DNA of 64,000 nucleotides. Origin: DASRQK01 sp040392005. GTDB lineage: Bacteria; Bacteroidota; Bacteroidia; Sphingobacteriales; Sphingobacteriaceae. The notes beneath the pieces are model-generated. The model saw nothing but the letters and a program-made list of their open reading frames with translations. It did no database searches and was not told where the DNA came from. Position 1 is the stretch's first letter; each line of letters opens with the position of its first letter. The stretch lies in contig JBEBWT010000002.1 in NCBI GenBank assembly GCA_040392005.1, positions 60,989 to 124,988 on the forward strand, in the 5' to 3' direction. The position numbers were made by a program, and so were the translations under genes. Below are positions 18,227-27,342 of this stretch, piece by piece.

Positions 18227-18973
18227 ATGAAAAGGCAATTCAGGCTGAGTTTTTCCGGTTTTAAAAATCTGAAACAATATGTTTTGGAATTTTTAATGAT
18301 ATTTCTTGCGGTCACGCTGGGTTTTTTCGCTGACAGCCTGAGAGAATATTATTCAGACCGAAAGAAAGAAAGTGAATACATGCAGTTTATGGTCAAAGAA
18401 ATGAGGACGGATTCTCTTCAACTCGATAGAGTGTTGTCGGATACTGCATCAGCCACAAATCTGCAAAGGCTCAGCATCTTAATTTTAAATGGAGATTATT
18501 CGCAGGAAAAAATGAGGGAAATGTATTTTCTCAGCCTTTCTGCCACAAGGTTCAGTGGCGTCATCTTCAACCGGAATACGCTGGGCCAGCTTAAAAACAC
18601 GGGAGCCATGCGGCTGATCCATAATCGCGAGGTGGTGGATAGCTTAAATAAACTGGACAATTTAATCTCTGCGGCTGAAATCCAGATGTCCGAAATGTTC
18701 AAGCAATCTCACAATTATGTATCGGAACTGGGCTCCTTTTTTGACCACAGTTATTACTTCTCAGAAGGGGAAGCGCTGAATAATTTTGAGGAGGCGATGT
18801 CCCGGCAACCGTCCATTGAATTTTTGACAAAGGACAAAGCCCGGCTTATGAATTTTGGATTTCAGATAGGCTTGCAGGCAGGCGCTGCATACCAATATCA
18901 TATGATGTTGCGGGAAATCTATACGTACCAAAATAATTTGATCCCATTTCTCGAAGAGAAATACAATTTATAA
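18227..18973 (+). CDS. Membrane-anchored protein of unknown function, DUF6090-like
   Basis: A 248-residue protein with one N-terminal membrane segment (about 20-38, FLMIFLAVTLGFFADSLREY) followed by a charged, largely helical domain facing one side of the membrane. The layout (short basic N-terminus, one helix, then a DRKKESEYMQFMVKEMRTD segment) is like DUF6090 proteins of Bacteroidota, whose role is unknown. It starts soon after the hppA terminator and ends 29 nt before the SpmA-SpmB fusion gene, with which it may be co-transcribed. Confidence 0.7.
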   Translation: MKRQFRLSFSGFKNLKQYVLEFLMIFLAVTLGFFADSLREYYSDRKKESEYMQFMVKEMRTDSLQLDRVLSDTASATNLQRLSILILNGDYSQEKMREMYFLSLSATRFSGVIFNRNTLGQLKNTGAMRLIHNREVVDSLNKLDNLISAAEIQMSEMFKQSHNYVSELGSFFDHSYYFSEGEALNNFEEAMSRQPSIEFLTKDKARLMNFGFQIGLQAGAAYQYHMMLREIYTYQNNLIPFLEEKYNL

Positions 18974-19002
18974 CAGTTTCAACCCCGATAAAACAATATC
19001 TC

Positions 19003-20235
19003 ATGGCATTAAATTACGTTTGGGTTTCATTTTTTCTGATTGCGTTTGCAGTTGCGCTCATTAAACTGATTTTTTTTGGAGATTATGATGTTTTCCAGCG
19101 CATTGTCAACTCTCTTTTTGACAGTGCCGCGACGGCTGCCACGATCTCACTGGGATTGATCGGGATGATGACCTTTGCCCTGGGAATCATGAAAATCGGT
19201 GAACGAGGTGGAATGATCGCCATATTTGCGCGGATCGTGGGGCCTTTTTTCAATAAATTATTTCCAGAGGTACCCAAAAACCACCCGGCCCTGGGTTCGA
19301 TCCTGATGAATTTTTCGGCCAATGCCCTGGGCCTGGACAATGCTGCCACTCCATTGGGCCTGAAAGCCATGAAAGAGTTGCAGGAAATCAATCCCAGTAA
19401 GGATACGGCTTCCAATGCACAGATCATGTTTATTGTGCTCAATGCCTCCAGCCTGACCCTGCTGCCGATCACGATCATGGCTTACCGGCAGGAAGCCGGG
19501 GCCGCCGATCCCTCCGATGTTTTTCTGCCGATCCTGCTGGCCACTTTCTTCTCTACACTGGTGGCACTCGTTATGGTGTCCATTTATCAGAAAATCAACC
19601 TTTTTGACAAAACCATCCTCCTTTATCTGGGAGGTCTGACCGCACTGGTGGGAGGTGCTTTGTATTTTTTCTCTACGCTTCCACAGGAAGAGATCGGTCT
19701 GATCTCAAAAGTAGTCAGTAATGTGATCTTGTTTGGATTATTTGTTTCCTTTATTGCGCTAGCCCTGATTCGGCGGATAAATGTCTATGAAAACTTTATT
19801 GAGGGGGCCAAAGAGGGTTTCGATGTGGCCGTCAAGATTATTCCCTATCTGGTGGGGATATTGGTTGCCATTGCGGTGTTCCGGGCTTCCGGAACGATGG
19901 ATTTCCTGGTCGGTGGCGTCAGCACCGCTATTGCCTGGTTTGGTATCGATACCTCATTTGTGGAAGCGCTGCCAGTGGCCTTTATGAAACCGCTGAGCGG
20001 AAGTGGTGCCAGGGGATTGATGGTGGAACTGATGCACACCAATGGTGCGGATGATTTTGCGGCAAGGGTAGGCTGTGTAGTCCAGGGATCAACTGAAACT
20101 ACTTTTTATGTGCTGGCGGTTTATTTCGGATCAGTAGCCATCAAAAAGACCAGGCATGCCCTGCCCTGTGCCCTGATTTCTGAATTGGCCGGTGTGGTGG
20201 CCGCGATTATCGTAGCCTATATCTTTTTTGGATGA
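19003..20235 (+). CDS. SpmA-SpmB fusion membrane protein (nucleoside recognition/Gate domains)
   Basis: A 410-residue polytopic protein. The N-terminal half (about 1-195) matches spore maturation protein A (NSLFDSAATAATISLGLIG, NFSANALGLDNAATPLGLKA, and QIMFIVLNASSLTLLPITIM). The C-terminal half (about 240-410) matches SpmB (EGAKEGFDVAVKIIPYLVGI, MKPLSGSGARGLMVELM, and GSTETTFYVLAVYFGSVAIK). In Bacillus these are two genes affecting spore core dehydration; here they form one chain in a lineage that does not sporulate. It is presumably a transporter or channel-like protein; the substrate is unknown. Confidence 0.92.
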   Translation: MALNYVWVSFFLIAFAVALIKLIFFGDYDVFQRIVNSLFDSAATAATISLGLIGMMTFALGIMKIGERGGMIAIFARIVGPFFNKLFPEVPKNHPALGSILMNFSANALGLDNAATPLGLKAMKELQEINPSKDTASNAQIMFIVLNASSLTLLPITIMAYRQEAGAADPSDVFLPILLATFFSTLVALVMVSIYQKINLFDKTILLYLGGLTALVGGALYFFSTLPQEEIGLISKVVSNVILFGLFVSFIALALIRRINVYENFIEGAKEGFDVAVKIIPYLVGILVAIAVFRASGTMDFLVGGVSTAIAWFGIDTSFVEALPVAFMKPLSGSGARGLMVELMHTNGADDFAARVGCVVQGSTETTFYVLAVYFGSVAIKKTRHALPCALISELAGVVAAIIVAYIFFG

Positions 20236-20263
20236 GGGTTATCCGGAATGGATCTTTAGCCTT

Positions 20264-20295
20264 TTTGTAAATAAAGCTGAATTTAGCTAAGTTTG
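20264..20295 (+). promoter_or_regulatory. Bacteroidota-type promoter of coaA
   Basis: TTTG (20264-20267), a 20-nt spacer and TAAGTTTG (20288-20295) lie 28 nt before the coaA ATG and match the -33/-7 consensus. Confidence 0.65.
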
Positions 20296-20323
20296 CACCG
20301 TCAAACAAAAGCAACCGAATTGC

Positions 20324-21280
20324 ATGGCCGATCAACATGGAAGCACTGCCCACTCCCCTTTCCGGAGTATAGACAGAGACGAATGGAAGCAACTCAACGG
20401 GCACCCTTCCTATTCCCTGACAGAAAAAGATCTGAGGAAACTCCGTGCGCTCAACGAGCCCCTGACCGTACAGGAAATCGAGGAAATCTATTATCCATTG
20501 GGTCAGTTGCTGCAGATCCACATGAAACATTATTGGGAACTTCATCAGGATGTGGATTATTTTTTGAAAAACCGGACCAAAAAACTGCCCTTCATTATCG
20601 GGATCGCAGGAAGCGTAGCAGCCGGAAAAAGCACCACGGCACGGGTACTCCAGCGGGTATTGTCCCTGAGCAAACAAAACCTGAAAGTAGAATTGGTGAC
20701 TACCGATGGATTTCTCTATCCGAATAAAACTCTGATCGAACGCGGCATCCTCAACCGTAAGGGGTTTCCGGAGAGCTATGATACCAAAAGACTGCTATCA
20801 TTCCTGGCTGCGATCAAATCCGGACAGGAAAAACTGACTGCCCCGGTTTATTCCCATCTGGGCTATGATGTGGTGCAGGGAGAATTGCACTCGATCGAGC
20901 AGCCAGATGTGGTGATCCTCGAAGGCATCAATGTCCTCCAGGTCAATATGCAGGGAAAGAAAAAAGAAGCACGGGTCTTTGTGTCGGACTATTTTGATTT
21001 TTCCATTTATGTGGATGCCAAAGGTAAACACCTGAGCAGGTGGTATATTGATCGCTTCGAATCGTTGAGGCAAACTGCTTTTCAGGACCCTCAGTCCTAT
21101 TTTCACAAATTTGCAGATCTGAAGATAGAAGAAAGCCAGGCGATGGCACTGGGCATCTGGAATGAGATCAATAAACCCAATCTGATCACTAACATTGAAC
21201 CCACCAAATACAGGGCCGACCTCATTCTGGAGAAGGGGAAAAACCATCAGGTAAAGCATATACAGCTCCGGATGAAGTGA
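20324..21280 (+). CDS. coaA: Type I pantothenate kinase
   Basis: CoaA phosphorylates pantothenate, the first step of coenzyme A synthesis. The 318-residue protein is full length for the type I family: P-loop GSVAAGKSTTARVLQ, VTTDGFLYPNKTLIERGILN, KGFPESYDTKRLL, VILEGINVL and a C-terminal ending in LRMK. Conserved residues of the acetyl-CoA/pantothenate site (SDYFDFSIYVDA, WYIDRF) are present. CoaD, later in the same pathway, is encoded at 61.4-61.8 kb. Confidence 0.96.
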   Translation: MADQHGSTAHSPFRSIDRDEWKQLNGHPSYSLTEKDLRKLRALNEPLTVQEIEEIYYPLGQLLQIHMKHYWELHQDVDYFLKNRTKKLPFIIGIAGSVAAGKSTTARVLQRVLSLSKQNLKVELVTTDGFLYPNKTLIERGILNRKGFPESYDTKRLLSFLAAIKSGQEKLTAPVYSHLGYDVVQGELHSIEQPDVVILEGINVLQVNMQGKKKEARVFVSDYFDFSIYVDAKGKHLSRWYIDRFESLRQTAFQDPQSYFHKFADLKIEESQAMALGIWNEINKPNLITNIEPTKYRADLILEKGKNHQVKHIQLRMK

Positions 21281-21336
21281 TCCCGTGCTTTTTATGCCCA
21301 GTAATCGAATTCAGGTCAATAGCTTCATCATTCGCA

Positions 21337-21357
21337 TTAACCCGGAATCCGCACTAA
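21337..21357. repeat. REP-like element, second copy
   Basis: Read on the minus strand this is TTAGTGCGGATTCCGGGTTAA, identical in 16 of 17 core positions to the copy at 3797-3816. It sits between the convergent coaA and mscS genes and overlaps the last 4 nt of mscS. The core CCGGAATCCG is itself near-palindromic. Confidence 0.5.
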
Positions 21358-22253
21358 TTGACTTTGGCAATACCGGCATCAAAGGCCAGCACTTCTCTGA
21401 ATATGGCATCCCTGATCTGACTTTTCCGGGATTTATTCTTGGTGTGCAGCATAAAACTCAATTTGAAATGCACTTCATTGTGATGGACTGAGACGATCCG
21501 GAATTGCACACTGTCCGTCAGCACTTGTTCTTTCATGGTCTGAATGGCGGAGAGCAGCCTTTTCTGCAAACCTTCATAATCATGGGCGCTTTGAAAAGGT
21601 AAATTGAAGTCAATCACCATTTTTCGTGTATTCTCAATAGTCTGATTGATAATATTGGAAGTAAAGGCCGTATTATTGGGAATCAGAACCGCATCATCAT
21701 CTTCGTTACGGATGACAATATTGGACAGGGTGATGTCAATGATCTTGCCGTGATCCTCTCCGATTTTAATAAAATCCCCCATAGAGAAACGATCCGAAAA
21801 CATAATCAGCAGGCCGCTGATCATATTGGTGATATAATCCCTGAAAAGCAGGGCAATGGCCATCGCTACCAACGTAATACTGGTCAGGAACTCTTTTGGG
21901 TTGATATTGAGGGCCAGCATAATTCCCAATATCACAAATACGACATTCAGAATACCCGCAAACTGATTGATACCCATGAGCACATTACTGCGCATACGTG
22001 CATTGCTATGGTTTTTCCGGCTATACCATGAAATTAGCAAAAATCTGCCCACCGAGATCAGTACACTGGCGGTCAGAAACGTGTTGAGTCCATAGGCCAG
22101 ATGGGACAGCACCGGGTATTCCTTGTAAAATTCCTCATACCGGGATAATGAAAATCCGATCAGCAGGATCAAAATTAGTTTGATGACAAACACGAGTTTG
22201 GCCCTCAGTGTGATTGTGTTTGTATAATTTGTATTTTTTTGATTTGAATTCAT
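21354..22253 (-). CDS. MscS-family mechanosensitive ion channel
   Basis: A 299-residue protein with four hydrophobic segments (about 10-27, 35-60, 72-95 and 115-150). The last is the pore-lining MscS helix (LVAMAIALLFRDYITNMISG) leading into the beta domain (GDFIKIGEDHGKIIDITLSN, DAVLIPNNTAFTSNIIN) and the C-terminal alpha/beta domain. It would open under membrane tension and release solutes on hypo-osmotic shock. A TATGTTTG -7-like box lies at 22297-22304 on the minus strand, in the gap shared with gyrA. Confidence 0.93.
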   Translation of the reverse strand: MNSNQKNTNYTNTITLRAKLVFVIKLILILLIGFSLSRYEEFYKEYPVLSHLAYGLNTFLTASVLISVGRFLLISWYSRKNHSNARMRSNVLMGINQFAGILNVVFVILGIMLALNINPKEFLTSITLVAMAIALLFRDYITNMISGLLIMFSDRFSMGDFIKIGEDHGKIIDITLSNIVIRNEDDDAVLIPNNTAFTSNIINQTIENTRKMVIDFNLPFQSAHDYEGLQKRLLSAIQTMKEQVLTDSVQFRIVSVHHNEVHFKLSFMLHTKNKSRKSQIRDAIFREVLAFDAGIAKVN

Positions 22254-22371
22254 TTTCCTGAAAATGTATAGACTAAAGAAAGCTTCATCCCTTACGCAAA
22301 CATAGGAAAATTACTTCATTTCCGGTTAAAGGGAAAAAATCAAAGTTACCTGTGATTTTAATGTCAAACTA

Positions 22372-22403
22372 TTCGTATCTCCGTTAAAAAATTGTTATTT
22401 TCG
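22372..22403 (+). promoter_or_regulatory. Candidate gyrA promoter
   Basis: TTCG (22372-22375), a 20-nt spacer and TATTTTCG (22396-22403) are each one base from the Bacteroidota consensus boxes. A GCATGCGC...GTATGCAT near-palindrome follows at the expected transcript start. The call is moderate because neither box is exact. Confidence 0.35.
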
Positions 22404-22461
22404 CATGCGCACAGTATGCATGGAATAGTGCTGTGGCGTTATTGGTTGAATTTTAGAGCAT

Positions 22462-24975
22462 ATGGCAGAAGGAACAGAAAACGACAACGAATTAGTACCG
22501 GCAAACGATCGGATCATCCCGATCAATCTTGAGCATCAGATGAAATCCGCATACATAGATTATTCTATGTCGGTGATTGTCTCGCGCGCACTTCCTGATG
22601 TCAGGGACGGATTGAAACCGGTGCATAGAAGGGTATTGTACGGGATGCTTGATCTGGGAGTGACCAGTGGCAAACCCTATAAAAAATCGGCTCGTATCGT
22701 GGGAGATGTACTGGGTAAGTATCACCCGCACGGAGACTCTTCCGTGTATGATACAATGGTGCGCATGGCCCAGGAATGGAGTTTGCGCTATCCGCTGGTG
22801 GATGGCCAGGGCAATTATGGCTCTGTGGATGGTGACCCTCCTGCCGCTATGCGTTATACCGAAGCCAGGCTCAACAAAATTGCCGAAGAACTGCTGGCAG
22901 ATATCAACAAGAATACCATTGACTATCAATTGAATTTCGATGACTCGCTGGAGGAACCAACGGTACTTCCAGCACGGATTCCCAATCTGCTGGTCAATGG
23001 GGCCTCCGGTATTGCCGTCGGTATGGCGACCAACATGGCCCCGCACAATCTGACGGAGGTCGTGGATGGCATCATCGCTTACATTGATCATAATGACATA
23101 GAAATTCCGGAGCTGATGAAGTACATAAAAGCGCCGGATTTTCCAACGGGCGGTATTATATACGGGTATTCAGGTGTCCAGGAAGCCTTTCTGACCGGTC
23201 GTGGACGGATCGTGATGCGTGCAAAGGCAGAGATCGAAGTGACCAAAAATGACAGGGAACAGATTATTGTGACCGAAATCCCCTTTCAGGTCAACAAATC
23301 GACCATGATCGAACGTACAGCCGAGCTGGTCAATGAAAAGAAACTGGAAGGTATTTCCGCGATCCGGGATGAATCCGACCGTAACGGAATGCGGATCGTC
23401 TATGAGATCAAGCGGGATGCCAATGCCTCGATAGTACTGAACAATCTATTTAAATACACTGCATTACAAACCTCATTCAGTGTCAATAATATCGCTTTGG
23501 TACAGGGCAGACCTATCCTGTTGAACCTGAAGGATATGATCCGGCATTTTGTGGACCACCGGCACGAGGTTGTCGTCAGGCGCACCCGTTTTGAACTGGC
23601 GGAAGCGGAAAAAAGGGCCCATATCCTGGAAGGATACCTGATCGCACTGGATCATCTGGATGAAGTGATCAAACTGATCCGTGCTTCCGCAACACCGGAA
23701 GATGCCCGTGTAGGATTGATGGAGCGTTTCCAATTATCAGATATACAGGCAAAAGCCATTCTGGAAATGACCCTGCGCCGCCTGACCGGTCTGGAACGTG
23801 ATAAAATCAAGGAGGAATATGCTGAATTGATGAAAACCATCGAGTATCTGAAATCAATCCTTGAAGATGAGGAATTGAGAATGCAGATCATCAAGGATGA
23901 ACTGATCGAAATCCGGGAAAAATACGGAGACGAGCGGAGATCGGAAATCGTCCATTCTGCTGAGGATATGAAGATGGAAGATTTCATTGAAGATGAAGAA
24001 ATCGTCATCACCATTTCCCACGAAAGTTATGTAAAACGTACCCCGCTCAGTGATTACAGAATACAGGGGCGGGGCGGAAAAGGATCCCTGGGCAGCAATA
24101 CCCGGGAAGAAGACTTTACCGAACACATTATTACGGCCACCGCGCACAATTACATGCTCTTTTTCACGGAGAGCGGTCGCTGCTACTGGCTCAGGGCGTT
24201 CGAAATTCCAGAGGGAAGCCGGACCTCCCGCGGCCGTGCTATCCAGAACATTATCAACATTCCGAAAGAAGAAAAAATCAAGGCCTATATCAAGGTGAAG
24301 AACCTCAAGGACCAGGAATATCTTGAAAACAACTTCATTATTATGTGTACCAAAAAGGGTACCATCAAGAAAACCTCGCTGGAAGCGTATTCCAGACCCA
24401 GAGCCAACGGGATCAATGCCATCAATATCAACGAAGGGGATCAATTGCTGGAAGCCTGTCTGACCAGCGGCACAAGCGAGATCGTGATGGCCTTACGTTC
24501 CGGCAGAGCGATCCGTTTCAATGAATCGACCGTACGGCCTATGGGGCGTACTGCTACGGGTGTCCGGGGGATCACGCTGGATGGTCCGGAGGATGAGGTT
24601 GTTGGCATGATTAGTGTGGATAATCCGGAAGTGACGGTGCTGGTGGTATCTGAAAAAGGATATGGAAAAAGGACGGATATTGACGATTACCGGATTACCA
24701 ACCGGGGAGGAAAAGGAGTCAAAACCATCAACATCACTGATAAAACCGGCAACCTGGTTGCAATAAAAGGTGTCACGGATAATGATGACCTGATGATTAT
24801 CAACAAATCGGGTATTGTAATCCGTATTGCGGTCAGCGAACTCAGGGTAATGGGAAGGGCCACACAGGGAGTACGCCTGATCAGCCTGAAAAACGAGGAT
24901 GAGATCGCTTCGGTAGCCAAGGTTGAGCATGAAGATGAAGCAGAAGAACTGCATGAAGAACAGAACGAAATATAA
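22462..24975 (+). CDS. gyrA: DNA gyrase subunit A
   Basis: The DNA-cleaving and wrapping subunit of gyrase, 837 residues. The catalytic tyrosine is Tyr132 in AAMRYTEARL. The quinolone-determining region reads HPHGDSSVYDT, with Ser93 and Asp97 at the positions of E. coli Ser83 and Asp87, so the common resistance substitutions are absent. The tower and coiled-coil region (about 370-480) and six C-terminal pinwheel blades follow, with the GyrA box as QGRGGKG (first residues of blade 1) and later NRGGKGVKT. The tail is acidic (HEDEAEELHEEQNEI). The next gene overlaps its end by 23 nt. Confidence 0.98.
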   Translation: MAEGTENDNELVPANDRIIPINLEHQMKSAYIDYSMSVIVSRALPDVRDGLKPVHRRVLYGMLDLGVTSGKPYKKSARIVGDVLGKYHPHGDSSVYDTMVRMAQEWSLRYPLVDGQGNYGSVDGDPPAAMRYTEARLNKIAEELLADINKNTIDYQLNFDDSLEEPTVLPARIPNLLVNGASGIAVGMATNMAPHNLTEVVDGIIAYIDHNDIEIPELMKYIKAPDFPTGGIIYGYSGVQEAFLTGRGRIVMRAKAEIEVTKNDREQIIVTEIPFQVNKSTMIERTAELVNEKKLEGISAIRDESDRNGMRIVYEIKRDANASIVLNNLFKYTALQTSFSVNNIALVQGRPILLNLKDMIRHFVDHRHEVVVRRTRFELAEAEKRAHILEGYLIALDHLDEVIKLIRASATPEDARVGLMERFQLSDIQAKAILEMTLRRLTGLERDKIKEEYAELMKTIEYLKSILEDEELRMQIIKDELIEIREKYGDERRSEIVHSAEDMKMEDFIEDEEIVITISHESYVKRTPLSDYRIQGRGGKGSLGSNTREEDFTEHIITATAHNYMLFFTESGRCYWLRAFEIPEGSRTSRGRAIQNIINIPKEEKIKAYIKVKNLKDQEYLENNFIIMCTKKGTIKKTSLEAYSRPRANGINAININEGDQLLEACLTSGTSEIVMALRSGRAIRFNESTVRPMGRTATGVRGITLDGPEDEVVGMISVDNPEVTVLVVSEKGYGKRTDIDDYRITNRGGKGVKTINITDKTGNLVAIKGVTDNDDLMIINKSGIVIRIAVSELRVMGRATQGVRLISLKNEDEIASVAKVEHEDEAEELHEEQNEI

Positions 24976-26083
24976 ATTATCGGTTTATCTTTTGTTATTC
25001 GCTGTTTGTGTTACAAATAGTCTGTCCGCTGTTGCCCAGTCCAATCTGAAGGAAGGCAATAATCAATATGCTTTGTATTCAAAATCCGGGGACCGGAAAC
25101 AATTGGAAGCTGCCCGAAAATATGCGGACGAGGCTTTCAAAACAAGGAGAGATACCCTCGGTTTCCGGAATAATCTGTTACGGGCATTGGTTTACAGTAC
25201 CCTGTCTGTCGTGGATTCCAACCGGACCCTGAAATACACCGAAGATCCGCTTGTCATTACCCAGCGTTCCCTGAATAAATTGAAAGACCGGCAATTGGTG
25301 TTTGAGAATGAGCCGGAAATCAACCATATTGTACGCAATCTGGCAAACGGTCATTTGATAAAGGCAAATAAGGCTCTAAAAAAGAATGATTTTGAAGAGG
25401 CTTATGCCCAATTCAGAAAGGTGGATTCGATTGACGGCAGGACCTATAATGTCCGCCATAATCTGGCCGTACTCAGTGACCGCCTGGCTAATGTGGATGA
25501 GGCAGCAAACCGCTATGAGGCACTGACCGCCAATCCGAAAAACTCCAACCCGGCCTATATTCATGCACTGGCTGATATCTATGAGAAAAAGGATAGCAAA
25601 AGCCTTTTGTTGAAAGTTCTGGAGCGGGGTTACGAGCAGTTTCCCGATAATTCCGGAATTTTATTCCGGCTGATCAACACCCTGAAAAAAGGACAGGCCT
25701 ATGAAGCCATTGTGCCCCTTCTGGACAATGCATTGAAACTGGGCCCTGACGACATCAATCTGCAATACATTGCTGCCTACACTTATGATGTCACGGGAAA
25801 TACCGAACGGGCAAAACAATGCTATGAAAGAGTAATTGCACTTGACAGAAACAATTATAATGGTAATTTTGGGATCGGATTGATATATCTGGGAGAATAT
25901 GTCAAAAATCCAAAAAACCGTACATTACAAAGTAAAGCGCAGGATTATTTATTAAAAGCAAATCAAATTAACCCGACGGGGATCAACGCCCTCCGATCAC
26001 TTGCGGTTTTGTATCAGACCAAAGGTGATTTTATTCAGTTGGAAAGAGTAAACAACATATTAGATCAACTTACATTAAATTAG
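24953..26083 (+). CDS. Exported TPR-repeat protein
   Basis: A 376-residue protein with a signal peptide (MKNRTKYKLSVYLLLFAVCV, cleavage near AVAQS) and about six tetratricopeptide-like helical repeats (for example YAQFRKVDSIDGRTYNVRHN, NLQYIAAYTYDVTGNTERAK, NYNGNFGIGLIYLGEYVKNP). I start at the ATG giving MKNRTK because it yields a clean signal peptide; other in-frame starts lie 18-30 nt upstream. It overlaps gyrA by 23 nt and is followed 2 nt later by a second TPR gene. The pair looks like a periplasmic scaffold; partners are unknown. Confidence 0.85.
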   Translation: MKNRTKYKLSVYLLLFAVCVTNSLSAVAQSNLKEGNNQYALYSKSGDRKQLEAARKYADEAFKTRRDTLGFRNNLLRALVYSTLSVVDSNRTLKYTEDPLVITQRSLNKLKDRQLVFENEPEINHIVRNLANGHLIKANKALKKNDFEEAYAQFRKVDSIDGRTYNVRHNLAVLSDRLANVDEAANRYEALTANPKNSNPAYIHALADIYEKKDSKSLLLKVLERGYEQFPDNSGILFRLINTLKKGQAYEAIVPLLDNALKLGPDDINLQYIAAYTYDVTGNTERAKQCYERVIALDRNNYNGNFGIGLIYLGEYVKNPKNRTLQSKAQDYLLKANQINPTGINALRSLAVLYQTKGDFIQLERVNNILDQLTLN

Positions 26084-26085
26084 TC

Positions 26086-27264
26086 ATGAAATTGAAATCA
26101 ATTTTATCATTGGCACTGCTTTTATTGACCACAGTCGCCTTTTCACAAATCAGCAATTTGCGCAAAGCCAAAACGAGCTATATCAAATTTAGTGACGTCA
26201 AGTCCATGGGTAGCCCACAACTTGGCAGGGCCGACCTGAAAGCAGCCCATGACGCCCTATTGAAAGCCATCGAGCATGATAAGACAAAGGAGGAGGCCGA
26301 GACCTGGGTTTATTATGGTCTGGTGAATGCTGACCTCTCCCTGTTGGAAGATAATCAAAGCAAAGCAGACGAGTATTATCGTATAGCCAGTGAAGCCCGT
26401 GAAAAGGCAGTGGCATTGGACAGCGAAAAAGCACATGCAGATAATTTGCTGGTGCTTGATTATTCGCTCGCGCAATACGAATTGAATCAGGGAATTAAAG
26501 CCTGGGATGCGGAGGATTTTCTGTCGGCCTACAAAAACTTTGACCGGGCCGAGGCTTTTATTCCGGGTGACACCACGCTCCTGTATTATGCCGGTGCTGC
26601 GGCCGTTCAGGGCAAGGATTACACGGCTGCTCTGGAAAAATACACACAACTGGTAGATAACGAGGACTTTTCCTTTCATAAACAAATCCTTTTGGATATT
26701 CCGCGCATCTATATAATGCAGGGTGACACCGTGCAGGCAACCAAATACGGGAATCTGGCTATGGAGAAATATCCGGAAGATTCGGAAATCGCCACGCAAT
26801 ACATTGAATACAATCTGATGGCCGGTAACGAAGAAGAAGTCGTAGGAGCCATCAAGGCTGAATCCGCCAAAAACCCGGGCAACAAAACCCTGTACTATTA
26901 TCTGGGGCTTGCTTACAATGCCTTGCAGGATGAGGCCAGTGCAGAGGAAGAATATAAAAAAGCGCTGGCCATCGATCCGGATTATGTGGATGCCAACATC
27001 AATTTAGGTGGTTTGATCCTGAACCGGGGCATTGATCACTGGAATCACGTAAACAACCAGCGGGATCTTAGCCAGCAACAATATGAAACAGAGATCAAGA
27101 AAGCGCATGAAATTTTCGATATAGCTTTCCCTTATCTTCAAAAGGCAGTAGATAATGATGATAAGAATCTGATTGCATTGAGCAATCTCCAGAAATACTA
27201 TCAGATTAAGGATAATCAGGCCAAAGCAGATGAGCTTCAGGCGAAGATTGATGCCTTGAACTGA
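26086..27264 (+). CDS. Exported TPR-repeat protein, second of pair
   Basis: A 392-residue protein with a signal peptide (MKLKSILSLALLLLTTVAFS) and several TPR units (YYAGAAAVQGKDYTAALEKY, TLYYYLGLAYNALQDEASAE, EYKKALAIDPDYVDANINLG). It follows the previous TPR gene after 2 nt, so the two are co-expressed with gyrA. A strong bidirectional terminator ends the unit. Function unknown; helical repeats of this kind usually bind other proteins. Confidence 0.87.
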   Translation: MKLKSILSLALLLLTTVAFSQISNLRKAKTSYIKFSDVKSMGSPQLGRADLKAAHDALLKAIEHDKTKEEAETWVYYGLVNADLSLLEDNQSKADEYYRIASEAREKAVALDSEKAHADNLLVLDYSLAQYELNQGIKAWDAEDFLSAYKNFDRAEAFIPGDTTLLYYAGAAAVQGKDYTAALEKYTQLVDNEDFSFHKQILLDIPRIYIMQGDTVQATKYGNLAMEKYPEDSEIATQYIEYNLMAGNEEEVVGAIKAESAKNPGNKTLYYYLGLAYNALQDEASAEEEYKKALAIDPDYVDANINLGGLILNRGIDHWNHVNNQRDLSQQQYETEIKKAHEIFDIAFPYLQKAVDNDDKNLIALSNLQKYYQIKDNQAKADELQAKIDALN

Positions 27265-27289
27265 CCGGAAATTTTAGCTGACTTTCATC

Positions 27290-27328
27290 AAAAAACCGCC
27301 TCAAAAATTACTTTTGAGGCGGTTTTTT
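27290..27328. terminator. Bidirectional terminator between the TPR operon and rlmB
   Basis: A perfect 17-bp stem (27290-27306 with 27312-27328) with core CCGCCTCAAAA/TTTTGAGGCGG, a 5-nt loop and A6/T6 flanks, so it can terminate both convergent transcripts. Confidence 0.93.
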
Positions 27329-27342
27329 ATATAAGTCCGGAA

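Noticed and set aside
24050..24444. Frames antisense or out of phase within gyrA
   Set aside because: The gyrA frame is unbroken and fully recognisable, so these are shadows.
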